Shown: positions 33,715 to 43,468, counted from the stretch's first letter. The stretch is DNA of 64,000 nt from Flavobacterium noncentrifugens (GCF_900100375.1 NZ_FNEZ01000001.1:798394-862393); one strand, 5' to 3'. Notes: generated by a model not told the origin, from the letters alone. Numbers and translations: made by a program.

Positions 33715-34821
33715 ATGAAAATAGCCATTATAGGAACGCGAGGCATTCCGAATCACTTTGGTGGATTCGAACAGTTTACAGAATATTTTTCGGTATATCT
33801 TGCAGAAAAAGGGCATGACATTTTCGTCTACAATTCCCACAACCATCCGTATCAGGAAGCCGAATTTCATGGGGTGAAAATCATCCACAAGTATGATCCT
33901 GAACATAAAATGGGCACTTTCGGCCAATTTATCTACGACTACAATTGCATCATCGATTCCCGCAGAAGAAATTTCGACATCATCCTGCAACTCGGTTACA
34001 CCAGCAGTTCTGTATGGTTTTTCCTGTTGCCGAAGAAGCCGATCATCATCACGAATATGGATGGGCTCGAATGGAAAAGATCAAAATATTCAGCGCCCGT
34101 TCGTCAGTTTCTTAAATTCGCCGAAAGGCTTGCCGTAAGGAGCAGCGATTTTTTAGTTTCAGATTCGCTCGGTATCAAATCTTTTTTAAGCAAAAAATAC
34201 CAGAAAGACTCGACTTACATTGCTTATGGCGCGCATCCATTTGATGCTGCTGATCCGTCAATTCTCTCAGAATACCAGTTGGAAGCAGGAAAATACAACA
34301 TGCTCATTGCAAGGTTTGAACCTGAAAACAACCTCGACATGATTCTTGAAGGCGTCACTATGGCGAATTCAGATATACCAATGCTTGTCATCGGAAACCA
34401 CAACACCAAATATGGCAGCTACCTGAAGGAAAAGTTTTTGACAAAAAGCAACATCCGTTTCATTGGCGCAGTTTATAACCTGAACAGCCTGAACAACCTC
34501 AGGTTTTATTCGAACCTGTATTTTCACGGGCATTCCGTTGGCGGAACCAATCCGTCACTGCTTGAAGCGATGGCATCAAAAGCACTTATCGCTGCCCACA
34601 ACAACGACTTTAACAGGGGCGTATTGAAAGAGAATGCGTTTTATTTTTCTGATGCCCATAAGGTAAAGAACATACTTGAAAACATCAAAAAAAGCGATAA
34701 CTTGCAGTTTGTAGAAAATAATTTTACAACGATCAAAAACGATTTTAACTGGGAAAAAATAAATGGGCAGTACCTACAATTATTTGAAGAATGCATTTCT
34801 GGAATTAAAACAGGAAAGTAG
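33715..34821 (+). CDS. DUF1972/GT4 glycosyltransferase (rhamnosyltransferase-like)
   Basis: The protein (368 residues from the ATG at 33715) starts MKIAIIGTRGIPNHFGGFEQ, the exact DUF1972 opening. A GT4 C-terminal half follows, with YNMLIARFEPENNLDMILEG and GGTNPSLLEAMASKALI as the nucleotide-binding region. Members of this group include rhamnosyltransferases of capsule and O-antigen clusters. The upstream TTG-containing extension is rejected because it lies in a promoter box. It overlaps the next gene by 59 bases. Confidence 0.86.
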   Translation: MKIAIIGTRGIPNHFGGFEQFTEYFSVYLAEKGHDIFVYNSHNHPYQEAEFHGVKIIHKYDPEHKMGTFGQFIYDYNCIIDSRRRNFDIILQLGYTSSSVWFFLLPKKPIIITNMDGLEWKRSKYSAPVRQFLKFAERLAVRSSDFLVSDSLGIKSFLSKKYQKDSTYIAYGAHPFDAADPSILSEYQLEAGKYNMLIARFEPENNLDMILEGVTMANSDIPMLVIGNHNTKYGSYLKEKFLTKSNIRFIGAVYNLNSLNNLRFYSNLYFHGHSVGGTNPSLLEAMASKALIAAHNNDFNRGVLKENAFYFSDAHKVKNILENIKKSDNLQFVENNFTTIKNDFNWEKINGQYLQLFEECISGIKTGK

Positions 34822-36070
34822 CAAAAACCCCGGAGTAGCCAGTGTTATCCTGCTTTTATGGTCTATTCAATTGCCATACAGCATCAGCAGCATTAGCCTT
34901 GGCATCTTGGCCGCAACTGCAATATTTACCTTCAAGAAATCAAATTTTACAACCCAAAATACATTGCTACTCCCGATAGCGCTGTTTGCCATGATGGCCA
35001 TGTCCCTGATTTGGAGCATTGACCTGCGCATGTCGCTAAAAGGACTGTCGAAGAGCATTCCGCTGGCGCTGGTTCCATTGTGTTTTTTGATCTATCCGGC
35101 ATTTACAGCTGTACAAAAACATATCGTTCTTCGGTTTTATAGTTTGGGGATGTTGGTTTTTGTTGGTTTTTATCTGATAAAAGCAACAATCCGATTTGCC
35201 ATGACACAGCAAACAGCAGTATTTTTTTACCACGAACTCGTTACTGAAGATGTCAATGCCATCCATGTTTCAGTATACGTCGCGATTGCAGCCATTTACT
35301 TCCTGTGCTATTCAGAAGGCATTTTATGGAAAAAAATCGCAGCAATTGCCCTGCTTTTTTTTATGGTTTTATTGTCTTCTAAAAATATTATAATCGTTGT
35401 CCTGGGTTTGCTGTGCTACCACTTTTATACCGGATCACGGAGAAACCTTAAAATTGGCGCAGTATTTCTGGTCGTTGCAGCCATTGGCCTTTCCGGTAAA
35501 ATCAAAGAGCGTTTCGTTGACGAATTCAGTTCGAATGCTTCAACAGTGCATCAGGGACAAAACATCAATAAAGTAAGTGTCGGGCAGGCGTGGAATAATC
35601 CCACATTTTCTCAAAACAATTATTTTGCGGGAACAGCGTTCAGGGTTTACCAGATCAGGATCTTTAAGGAAATGCTGCAGGCAGATCCTGGCGTTTTTTT
35701 TACCGGCTACGGATTGAATGCCACTGATGAAAAAATAAAGGAAAAAGGGGCAGCACACAATGTTTTTTCGGGCGACGGAGTCAACGATGGTTACCAGAAT
35801 AAAAATTTCCACAACGAGTATATTCAGGTTTTAGCCGAAACCGGAATTTTCGGATTGCTGATATTGTTGTCAATATTAATAATTAACACTATAAAAGCGG
35901 TTCTGAACGAAAATTTTATACATATTTCTTTCGCAATTATAATGATAAGTTTATTTTTGACAGAATCATTTCTTTCGCGGCAAAGAGGCATCATATTCTT
36001 TACGATCATGTATTGCCTTTTTAACGGCTCAAACGATTTCGTAAAAGCCCGGACGGAGAAAAATATATGA
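34763..36070 (+). CDS. O-antigen ligase family protein (WaaL/Wzy-like)
   Basis: The 435-residue membrane protein has about 10-12 helices and a long periplasmic region (about 245-345), with KNFHNEYIQVLAETGIFGLLI. The H-N-E/x-Y pattern just before a helix is typical of the O-antigen ligase family (Wzy_C). The ATG at 34763 gives a 59-base overlap with the DUF1972 gene; no later start with a better position was found. Whether it is a ligase or a polymerase cannot be settled from sequence. Confidence 0.72.
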   Translation: MGSTYNYLKNAFLELKQESSKNPGVASVILLLWSIQLPYSISSISLGILAATAIFTFKKSNFTTQNTLLLPIALFAMMAMSLIWSIDLRMSLKGLSKSIPLALVPLCFLIYPAFTAVQKHIVLRFYSLGMLVFVGFYLIKATIRFAMTQQTAVFFYHELVTEDVNAIHVSVYVAIAAIYFLCYSEGILWKKIAAIALLFFMVLLSSKNIIIVVLGLLCYHFYTGSRRNLKIGAVFLVVAAIGLSGKIKERFVDEFSSNASTVHQGQNINKVSVGQAWNNPTFSQNNYFAGTAFRVYQIRIFKEMLQADPGVFFTGYGLNATDEKIKEKGAAHNVFSGDGVNDGYQNKNFHNEYIQVLAETGIFGLLILLSILIINTIKAVLNENFIHISFAIIMISLFLTESFLSRQRGIIFFTIMYCLFNGSNDFVKARTEKNI

Positions 36071-36130
36071 ATTTGCCCCGTTTAATCGCAGGATTAAAAC
36101 AAATTCATAGCACAAATTTTAAATCTACAT

Positions 36131-37114
36131 ATGAAAAGGATACTTATTACCGGAGCTGCGGGTTTTCTAGGATCGCACTTGTGTGACCGCTTTATCGCCG
36201 AAGGTTATTTTGTAATTGGAATGGACAACCTCATTACGGGCGATATCAAAAATATCGAACACCTTTTCAAACATAAAAATTTCGAGTTTTACCACCACGA
36301 CATCACCAAATTTGTCCACATTCCGGGTAAATTAGACTACATCCTGCATTTTGCCTCGCCGGCCAGCCCGATCGATTATCTAAAAATCCCGATCCAGACT
36401 TTAAAAGTCGGTTCATTGGGAACCCACAATTTATTAGGATTGGCAAGGGTAAAAAAAGCGCGGATCTTAATTGCATCCACATCTGAAGTCTATGGCGACC
36501 CGTTGGTGCATCCGCAAACCGAAGAATATTACGGAAACGTTAACACCATTGGCCCAAGAGGCGTTTATGATGAAGCGAAGCGTTTTCAGGAATCCATTAC
36601 CATGGCTTACCATACTTTTCATGGCGTAGAAACCAGGATCGTACGGATTTTTAATACCTACGGGCCAAGAATGCGCCTCAACGATGGGCGCGTCATTCCG
36701 GCATTTATTGGGCAGGCTTTGCGTGGCGAAGACCTGACGGTTTTTGGCGACGGATCACAAACCAGGTCATTTTGTTATGTAGACGATCAGGTAGAAGGCA
36801 TCTTTCGGTTGTTGCATTCCGATTATATTTATCCGGTAAACATTGGCAACCCAGACGAAATTACGATCCGGGAATTTGCCGATGAAATCATTAAGCTTAC
36901 AGGTACCGATCAAAAGGTGGTCTACCGCGATTTGCCAATAAACGATCCGCTGCAGCGCCAGCCAGACACGACAAAAGCCAGGGAAATTTTGGGCTGGGAA
37001 GCAAAAGTGTCCAGAAGCGAAGGCATGAAAATTACTTATGAATACTTTAAATCATTGTCAACCGAAGCGCTTTTAAAAGAAGAGCACAAAGATTTCGAAG
37101 GATACATTCATTAA
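36131..37114 (+). CDS. UDP-glucuronate decarboxylase (UDP-xylose synthase)
   Basis: The 327-residue extended SDR starts [20 protein letters not shown]. It has [33 protein letters not shown] (catalytic T/S-E), [11 protein letters not shown] (YxxxK) and [16 protein letters not shown], the set of motifs that marks UXS. It converts UDP-glucuronate to UDP-xylose with bound NAD+, giving xylose for surface polysaccharide. The enzyme that makes UDP-glucuronate (Ugd) is not in the window. The next gene starts 1 base after the stop. Confidence 0.92.
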   Translation: MKRILITGAAGFLGSHLCDRFIAEGYFVIGMDNLITGDIKNIEHLFKHKNFEFYHHDITKFVHIPGKLDYILHFASPASPIDYLKIPIQTLKVGSLGTHNLLGLARVKKARILIASTSEVYGDPLVHPQTEEYYGNVNTIGPRGVYDEAKRFQESITMAYHTFHGVETRIVRIFNTYGPRMRLNDGRVIPAFIGQALRGEDLTVFGDGSQTRSFCYVDDQVEGIFRLLHSDYIYPVNIGNPDEITIREFADEIIKLTGTDQKVVYRDLPINDPLQRQPDTTKAREILGWEAKVSRSEGMKITYEYFKSLSTEALLKEEHKDFEGYIH

Positions 37115-37115
37115 T

Positions 37116-38471
37116 ATGACGGCAGCACAAATAGGAAGGTACTCGGGTTACATCAGGCCCATCACTTACATGATCGATCTTTGCATCATCAGTGTATTTG
37201 CGTACTTTTTACTTCCTGAAAACTTTTTTTCAATCTACTTCATCGCCTTCATCTTGTTGTCGTGGATTGTCATAGCCATCAACAGCGGATTTTACGAAGT
37301 CTATCGCTACACGAAAGTACTGTCGATCTTCAATAAGATCCTGAAACAGTTTGCGCTGTTTACCATTTTGTGCTTTGCTTTTTCGGGCTTTTACGTCAAA
37401 TATTCAGAGGCATTCCCGATTTTAAATTATACGACGGCTTCGATCATCACCGTTTCTTTTTTCAAATTGCTAGTCTATTACCTGCTTAAAAAATACCGCT
37501 CTTTTTACGGCGGAAATTTAAGGCGTGTTGTCATCGTTGGCGACGGAAGCAGCGTAAACCAACTGATCGAATTTTTTACCGAAAACCCGGATTACGGCTA
37601 TAAATTGGTTCGCGTTTTCAGCCTCGAAGGCGATAAACGGGCAAAGATCCAGGAAAGCCTCAAGTTTGCGCTCGATGAAAATGTAGATGAAATTTATTGC
37701 TCGCTACACAACCTGAGTAACCATCAAATGAATAGTTTTATTGATTTTTCAGACAACAATCTGAAGATCCTGAAATTCCTTCCGGACGACAAGGAAATCT
37801 TTACCAGAAACCTGAAACTCGATTATTACGATTACATTCCGATTGTGTCTCTACGAAATATTCCACTTGATAACTTCATCAACAAATTGGGAAAACGCAT
37901 TTTCGACATCGTATTTTCGTTGATTATTATTCTCGGATTGCTTTCCTGGCTGATTCCGATATTAGCGCTTTTCATCAAAAAGGAATCCAAAGGGCCGCTG
38001 TTTTTTACCCAAAAAAGAAACGGATTGAATTACAAGGAATTCAACTGCTATAAGTTTCGTTCGATGCGGCTCAACTCGATTGCCGATTTGGAACAGGTTT
38101 CGAAAAATGACCCGCGCGTTACGAATATTGGAAAATTTATCAGAAAAACGAGCATTGACGAACTGCCGCAGTTTTTTAATGTACTCATCGGAAACATGTC
38201 AGTCGTTGGCCCAAGGCCGCACATGGTCAGCCATACCGAAATGTATGCCCGAAAAGTTGATAAATTCATGGTGCGCCATTTTATCAAGCCCGGAATCACC
38301 GGATTGGCACAAACCAATGGTTTTCGTGGAGAGGTCGAAAATGACAAAGACATTATCTACAGGGTAAAATACGACATTTTTTATATGGAAAACTGGTCGC
38401 TGCTGCTCGACATCAAGATCATTTTCTTAACGTTGTACAACGCCATTAAAGGTGAAGAAAAAGCGTATTAA
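37116..38471 (+). CDS. Initiating polyprenyl glycosylphosphotransferase
   Basis: The 451-residue protein has four to five N-terminal helices (about 15-130) and a Rossmann-like domain (about 140-250, RRVVIVGDGSSVNQLIEFF). A further membrane helix and the C-terminal bacterial sugar-transferase domain follow (about 265-451: KRIFDIVFSLII, NCYKFRSMRLN, TSIDELPQFFNVLIGNMSVVGPRP). This is the WbaP/WcaJ-type plan. It moves a sugar phosphate (often glucose or galactose) onto undecaprenyl phosphate, starting repeat-unit synthesis. Its stop codon overlaps the convergent GT4 stop in a 4-base TTAA. Confidence 0.93.
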   Translation: MTAAQIGRYSGYIRPITYMIDLCIISVFAYFLLPENFFSIYFIAFILLSWIVIAINSGFYEVYRYTKVLSIFNKILKQFALFTILCFAFSGFYVKYSEAFPILNYTTASIITVSFFKLLVYYLLKKYRSFYGGNLRRVVIVGDGSSVNQLIEFFTENPDYGYKLVRVFSLEGDKRAKIQESLKFALDENVDEIYCSLHNLSNHQMNSFIDFSDNNLKILKFLPDDKEIFTRNLKLDYYDYIPIVSLRNIPLDNFINKLGKRIFDIVFSLIIILGLLSWLIPILALFIKKESKGPLFFTQKRNGLNYKEFNCYKFRSMRLNSIADLEQVSKNDPRVTNIGKFIRKTSIDELPQFFNVLIGNMSVVGPRPHMVSHTEMYARKVDKFMVRHFIKPGITGLAQTNGFRGEVENDKDIIYRVKYDIFYMENWSLLLDIKIIFLTLYNAIKGEEKAY

Positions 38472-39652
38472 AAAACGTTTTTCTGAATGAGGTTTCTGAT
38501 TTGGACATCGAGATTGAAATGTTCCGAAGATTGCTTGTAAACATTTTCTTTTCGCAATTGTACCGCATTTTTCCCGTCGTCTGAAATCGATTTTAAGATT
38601 GCATTCAGGCTGTTGAAATCTTCCACTTTTGCAACCCAGCCCAGGTTGTTATTCTCTACAATGGTTTCGCCTTCTCCGCCTCCAAAATACAAAATGGGAA
38701 TGCCCAAAGCGCTGTATTCGAATATTTTTGAAGGCACAGAACCATAAATTCTTGTCTTCAGCGGAACCAGCGCAATATCGGCTGTAGCCAATTTTTCAAT
38801 GAGGTCATTTCGCTCGAGCATGCCGTGAAAAACAATGTTTTTTTCAGGATGGTTTTTGATGTAGGTTTCAATTTGTGTTTTCTCTGCGCCATCGCCAAAA
38901 ATGTGGAATTCAAAATTCAGGCTTTCCAGTTTCATTTTTTCACAGACTTCCAAAACGCCTTGTGCAACACCAAGCAATCCGGCATAAAACAACTGGATTT
39001 TTGGGTTTTCAGAAGTTTTAATTTCAAAATTGTTCAGATGATGATCAGGAAAATTTCGGTACAAATAGCAAGGCTTTTGAGGAAAAATTTCGTGAATGTG
39101 TGTGATGATTTCGTTTGATTGTCCGAGTATCAGAGTCGCTCTTTTATAGATATATCTTTCGAAAAACAACGACACTTTATGCGAAAATGAGCCGGCTTTC
39201 AAAGCATCAAGCTCGATTGCCGCCAACGGCCACAAATCGGAAACATTCAGGATGATTTTTTTGCCTTTAAGCGAAAGTACAAAAACCGAAATAAACGACA
39301 ACAATAGCGGCGGCGACTGCACGATCACTTTCTTCGGCGTTTTTGCAAACAACAAATAAAAAAATAATCCGACAGCAAAGGAAAGAATCGAAAGAATGCG
39401 CTTGAAGATATTTTTGCTGATGCTTGGATAGATCCAAAGCCGAGAAACCGTTACATTCTGAAAGTTTTCCTTTACAAAAAACCGTTTTTTATAAGTTGGA
39501 AAAACCTGCCCTTTCGGATAATTCGGCAACGGGCAAACGACAGAAACCGTGTAATTATTTTCATAAAGTTTCAACGCCAATTGCTCAATCCGGTTGGCCG
39601 CAGCACCTTTTTCCGGCGGATAATAATTCGATACGATCAGAATGTCTTCCAT
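38468..39652 (-). CDS. GT4 glycosyltransferase (WbuB-like)
   Basis: The 394-residue GT-B protein starts DILIVSNYYPPEKGAAANRI, the glycine-rich acceptor loop of WbuB-type enzymes. It has one hydrophobic segment near 90-125 (ILSIL through SVFVLSL), which suggests membrane association. The C-terminal part has QLFYAGLLGVAQGVLEV and PSKIFEYSALGIPILYFGG (nucleotide-sugar binding). It is the last of three minus-strand genes, 5 bases after wecB, and ends on the overlapping TTAA. WbuB enzymes often transfer N-acetylfucosamine or related amino sugars. The substrate here is not known. Confidence 0.85.
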   Translation of the reverse strand: MEDILIVSNYYPPEKGAAANRIEQLALKLYENNYTVSVVCPLPNYPKGQVFPTYKKRFFVKENFQNVTVSRLWIYPSISKNIFKRILSILSFAVGLFFYLLFAKTPKKVIVQSPPLLLSFISVFVLSLKGKKIILNVSDLWPLAAIELDALKAGSFSHKVSLFFERYIYKRATLILGQSNEIITHIHEIFPQKPCYLYRNFPDHHLNNFEIKTSENPKIQLFYAGLLGVAQGVLEVCEKMKLESLNFEFHIFGDGAEKTQIETYIKNHPEKNIVFHGMLERNDLIEKLATADIALVPLKTRIYGSVPSKIFEYSALGIPILYFGGGEGETIVENNNLGWVAKVEDFNSLNAILKSISDDGKNAVQLRKENVYKQSSEHFNLDVQIRNLIQKNVF

Positions 39653-39657
39653 CGGAT

Positions 39658-40743
39658 TTACAGCGTTAAAAGGATGTCGATGATGCGTTCAGACGCTTTT
39701 CCGTCCCAAAGATTTGGAATGCCACCGTTTCGCTTTCCGTTTTGCAGAAATAAATGAAACTCTTTTTCGAGGTTTTCGATCGAAATCCCGACTAAAACAT
39801 TGGTTCCGATGGTTGTCGTTTCCGGCCTTTCAGTCGTTGTCCGCATAGTAAAACACGGAATTCCAAGCACGGTAGTTTCTTCGGAAATCCCACCCGAATC
39901 GGTAATTACGGCAAAACTGTTTTTGATCAGATACATAAATGCGAGATATCCCTGCGGCTCGACATAAATGATGTTTTTGAAATCGATATTGGTATTTTCA
40001 AGGATCGCTTTGGTTCTCGGATGCACCGGAAAAATGACTTTTTTGCCATTTGCCAAAGCGTCGATTCCCAATAATAATTTCTGCAAAGAGGCTTCTTCGT
40101 CTACATTTGACGGGCGGTGCAGCGTCAGAATAATATAATTTCCGGTTTCAAGATCGTATGTTTCCCAGAAATCGGGTTTCTGGATTCTGCCTAAATTCTG
40201 CATCAGCGTATCGATCATCACATTTCCGACAAAGTGGATTTGCTTCGGATCGGCGCCATATTTCAACAAATTTTCAGAAGCAGTTTCAGAAGTCGTAAAG
40301 AAATAATCCGTAATACTATCAGTTACAATCCTGTTGATTTCTTCAGGCATGGTCATATCGCCGGAACGGATTCCAGCTTCGACATGCGCGACTTTCAGGT
40401 TCATTTTTTTTGCGACCAAGGCGCATGCCATTGTCGAGTTCACATCGCCAACAACCAAAACCAAATCACACGGATTGTCTATCAATTCCTGTTCGAACGC
40501 GACCATAATGGCAGCCGTTTGCTGCGATTGCGAACCGCTTTTTACCTCGAGATTGCTGTTTGGCTGCGGAATATTTAATTCTTCAAAAAAAGTATCGCTG
40601 AGGTTTTTATCATAATGCTGCCCGGTGTGCACGAGGCGAAACGAAATGTTAGCACCTTCATTTTCCTTTTTTTGGATGGATTTGATGATCGGTGCGATTT
40701 TGATAAAATTCGGGCGTGCGCCTGCAACTATAGTGATTTTCAT
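39658..40743 (-). CDS. wecB: UDP-N-acetylglucosamine 2-epimerase
   Basis: The 361-residue protein starts MKITIVAGARPNFIKIAPII and has FRLVHTGQHYDKNLSDTFFEELNIP, VVGDVNSTMACALVAKK, HVEAGIRSGDMTMPEEINR, ILTLHRPSNVD and VITDSGGISEETTVLGIPC. These are the standard motifs of non-hydrolysing GlcNAc 2-epimerases. It interconverts UDP-GlcNAc and UDP-ManNAc for amino-sugar building blocks of the polysaccharide. Its start overlaps the stop of the CapK-like gene by one base, and it is followed 5 bases later by the GT4. Confidence 0.95.
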   Translation of the reverse strand: MKITIVAGARPNFIKIAPIIKSIQKKENEGANISFRLVHTGQHYDKNLSDTFFEELNIPQPNSNLEVKSGSQSQQTAAIMVAFEQELIDNPCDLVLVVGDVNSTMACALVAKKMNLKVAHVEAGIRSGDMTMPEEINRIVTDSITDYFFTTSETASENLLKYGADPKQIHFVGNVMIDTLMQNLGRIQKPDFWETYDLETGNYIILTLHRPSNVDEEASLQKLLLGIDALANGKKVIFPVHPRTKAILENTNIDFKNIIYVEPQGYLAFMYLIKNSFAVITDSGGISEETTVLGIPCFTMRTTTERPETTTIGTNVLVGISIENLEKEFHLFLQNGKRNGGIPNLWDGKASERIIDILLTL

Positions 40744-42098
40744 CAGGATTGTTTTAGTAAAGAGGTGAATTGTTTGAGTTTGCCGGCGGCATTTCTTTGG
40801 AGAAAATCTTTCCTGTGGAAATGATAATTGAGTCCGGGTTCGAGATAATCGGAAAAGACATTTTCAATCGTCCGGATTTCCGATTCGGTCAACGGCCTTT
40901 CGCTGGCGTAATCAATTTCAAAGGTATCGGTTTTTGTTTGTTTGATCGTAAATTCTTTCACATTTCCGTCGTCGTTGAACAATTTTTTCGTGATCGAATA
41001 GAACGTCATTCCGGCCGGTTTTTTTCCGCTTGGCAAGATCGCAAAATCGTTCGTGCGTCCGATCAATTTCTTCAGGATTGGTTTTTTCGGAGTACTTTTT
41101 TCGTCCAAAATTCCGTAATCGCCCACTTCATAACGAATGAACGGATGCGCATAATTGTACAGGCAAGTTACGACGATTTTGCCTTCTCTTCCATTGGGAA
41201 GCGGATTGTTGTTCTCGTCCAGAATTTCTACGAATAAGGTTTCGGCATTCACCACCCATTCGTCATCTGGATTTTGAAAGGCAATCACATCAAGCTCTGA
41301 AGCGCCATATTCATTAACAACTGGAACGCCGAGATAAGTTTCAATCAAAATTTTATCGTCATCAAAAAGCATTTCCGAAGTGACAATGCAAACTTTTAAT
41401 GTCGGGCAAATATTCTTAAGAATCAAGCCGTTTTTCTGTAAGTATTTTGCCAATAAAACGACACAGCTCGTATAACCGTTGATGTAATCGAATCTTTTCG
41501 AAGCAAATTTCGCCACGACTTTTTCAAGTCCGCGATCCGACAAATCAAAAATGCTGAAACGGTAGCGTTTGCTCAGGTAATCTTTAAAGCGCAGTTTTAA
41601 ATTGTTGATAAAATCTACCGGCATTCCGTAAAATCGGCCTTGCCACGAATGGTTAAAATCAACGCCGTACCAGCCAAACCTCCGGATAATATTCGACCAG
41701 ATCAAAGCGTGGTACAATTTGTCTTTTGCAAAAACCACAGGATCGCCGCTGGAACCGGAAGTCTTGTTGATGTAAACTGTTTTTTCTGTAAATCCGCTGG
41801 AAAGCCTTTCAGACAAAGGCCTTTGGTAATCGGATTTTTTTATAACCGGAAGCGAATTCCAATCTGAAAAATTATTGCTGCCGACTAATGTTGCATAAAA
41901 CGGATTGTTTTTCAGATGAAATTCAGCAATCGCTTTCTTTTTTTTATCTGTAAAATCTTCAAAATTACGATCGGGAACGGCCAGAATTTCTTTGAGCTGC
42001 GCTTTGGCTTTTTCCAATGGAAAGCCGTTTAGTTTCAGCGAAATGTCGAATATTTTGAACACGTACCAGTAATTTTTTCCAAAAATACTATTTACCAA
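40743..42098 (-). CDS. CapK-like AMP-forming ligase (phenylacetate-CoA ligase family)
   Basis: The protein is an ANL-superfamily enzyme of the CapK/PaaK type. It has YINKTSGSSGDPVVFAKD (the P-loop T-S-G-S-S-G), VNEYGASELDVIAF, HPFIRYEVGDYGIL and KPAGMTFYS. CapK homologues occur in many polysaccharide clusters; the acyl group or sugar they act on is unknown. The frame begins with TTG at 42098 (451 residues). A GTG at 42062, 12 codons later, is an alternative, since a -7-like box (42080-42087 on the complement) sits inside the extra codons. It leads the minus-strand operon with wecB and a GT4. Confidence 0.8.
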   Translation of the reverse strand: MVNSIFGKNYWYVFKIFDISLKLNGFPLEKAKAQLKEILAVPDRNFEDFTDKKKKAIAEFHLKNNPFYATLVGSNNFSDWNSLPVIKKSDYQRPLSERLSSGFTEKTVYINKTSGSSGDPVVFAKDKLYHALIWSNIIRRFGWYGVDFNHSWQGRFYGMPVDFINNLKLRFKDYLSKRYRFSIFDLSDRGLEKVVAKFASKRFDYINGYTSCVVLLAKYLQKNGLILKNICPTLKVCIVTSEMLFDDDKILIETYLGVPVVNEYGASELDVIAFQNPDDEWVVNAETLFVEILDENNNPLPNGREGKIVVTCLYNYAHPFIRYEVGDYGILDEKSTPKKPILKKLIGRTNDFAILPSGKKPAGMTFYSITKKLFNDDGNVKEFTIKQTKTDTFEIDYASERPLTESEIRTIENVFSDYLEPGLNYHFHRKDFLQRNAAGKLKQFTSLLKQS

Positions 42099-42161
42099 TG
42101 ATTAAGCATCGGGAACGTACAATTTTTTAAAGATTAATTATTTTTTCCGTTCAAAAGCCAG

Positions 42162-42169
42162 TATTTTTG
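42162..42169 (+). promoter_or_regulatory. -7 box, purD promoter
   Basis: TATTTTTG matches TAnnTTTG, 24 bases before the ATG at 42194. Confidence 0.6.
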
Positions 42170-42193
42170 CGTGCACAACGAAACCACAACGAC

Positions 42194-43468
42194 ATGACTA
42201 TTTTACTTTTAGGATCGGGCGGCAGGGAACATGCTTTGGCCTGGAAAATGACACAAAGCCCGAAGTGCGAAAAACTTTTCGTAGCACCGGGAAACGCCGG
42301 AACGTCTGACATTGCAACGAATATCGACATCAATCCATTGGATTTTGAAGCCATCAAAACATTCGCGATTCAGGAGAAAATCGATATGGTTGTCGTTGGT
42401 CCGGAAGATCCGTTGGTCAAAGGAATTTTCGATTTTTTTGCGAATGATGAGCAGTTGAAACATATTCCAGTAATTGGACCTTCAAAACTTGGTGCGCAAC
42501 TCGAAGGCAGTAAAGAATTCGCAAAAGAATTTCTGGTAAAGCATAAAATCCCAACCGCAGCTTACGACAGTTTTACGAAAGAAACGGTTGAAAAAGGCTG
42601 CAAATTCCTCGAAACGCTCGAACCGCCATACGTATTGAAAGCTGATGGACTGGCAGCGGGAAAAGGCGTTTTGATCATTCACGAATTGGCCGAAGCCAAA
42701 GAAGAACTGCGCAACATGCTTATCAATGAAAAATTCGGCGCGGCAAGTGCAAAAGTCGTGATCGAAGAATTTTTAAACGGAATCGAACTCAGCTGTTTCG
42801 TTTTAACCGATGGGAAAAATTATAAAATACTGCCAACAGCAAAAGATTATAAACGCATAGGTGAAGGCGACAGCGGTTTAAATACTGGCGGAATGGGCGC
42901 GATTTCTCCGGTTCCGTTTGCGAATGAACTGCTGCTTGAAAAAATTGAAACGCGCATTGTAAAACCTACGATCGACGGTTTGCAAAAAGACGGTATTCCG
43001 TATAAAGGGTTTGTTTTCATCGGGTTGATCAATGTCAAAGGCGAGCCAATCGTGATCGAATACAACGTCAGAATGGGAGATCCGGAAACGGAAGTCGTGA
43101 TTCCTAGATTGAAATCTGATCTGGTAGAATTGTTCCAGGCTGTCGCCGATCAGAAACTCGATGAAGTGTCACTCGAAATTGACCAAAGAACAGCCGCAAC
43201 CATCATGGTGGTTTCGGGCGGTTATCCTGAAGATTATGAGAAAGGAAAAGTGATTTCGGGTGTTGAAAATGTATCGGATTCGATTGTTTTTCATGCCGGA
43301 ACAAAAACTGAAAATGGAAAAGTGGTCAGCAACGGCGGGCGAGTTTTGGCAGTAACGTCATTTGGAGACAATTTCGAACAGGCCATAAAAAAATCCTACC
43401 AAAACATAGAAAAACTAAGTTTTGATAAGATGTATTTTAGAAAAGATATCGGTTTCGACTTACTTTAA
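42194..43468 (+). CDS. purD: Phosphoribosylamine-glycine ligase
   Basis: The protein (424 residues from the ATG at 42194) has the PurD start MTILLLGSGGREHALAWKM. It also has VVVGPEDPLVKGI, LKADGLAAGKGVLIIHE (ATP-grasp), GLNTGGMGAISPVPF, GFVFIGLINVKGEPIVIEYN and the VRMGDPETE motif. It catalyses the second step of de novo purine synthesis, joining glycine to phosphoribosylamine with ATP. The frame opens earlier at a TTG (42167), but that lies in the promoter box. Its end overlaps the convergent DUF6341-like gene by 9 bases. Confidence 0.96.
   Translation: MTILLLGSGGREHALAWKMTQSPKCEKLFVAPGNAGTSDIATNIDINPLDFEAIKTFAIQEKIDMVVVGPEDPLVKGIFDFFANDEQLKHIPVIGPSKLGAQLEGSKEFAKEFLVKHKIPTAAYDSFTKETVEKGCKFLETLEPPYVLKADGLAAGKGVLIIHELAEAKEELRNMLINEKFGAASAKVVIEEFLNGIELSCFVLTDGKNYKILPTAKDYKRIGEGDSGLNTGGMGAISPVPFANELLLEKIETRIVKPTIDGLQKDGIPYKGFVFIGLINVKGEPIVIEYNVRMGDPETEVVIPRLKSDLVELFQAVADQKLDEVSLEIDQRTAATIMVVSGGYPEDYEKGKVISGVENVSDSIVFHAGTKTENGKVVSNGGRVLAVTSFGDNFEQAIKKSYQNIEKLSFDKMYFRKDIGFDLL

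Noticed and set aside
29083..36070. Recent insertion of the central polysaccharide genes by a mobile element
   Set aside because: No transposase, integrase, target duplication or attachment site was seen; transfer by homologous exchange is possible but not visible here.
42167..42193. Upstream TTG start for purD
   Set aside because: It lies in the TATTTTTG box; the conserved start MTILLLGSGGREH is at 42194.
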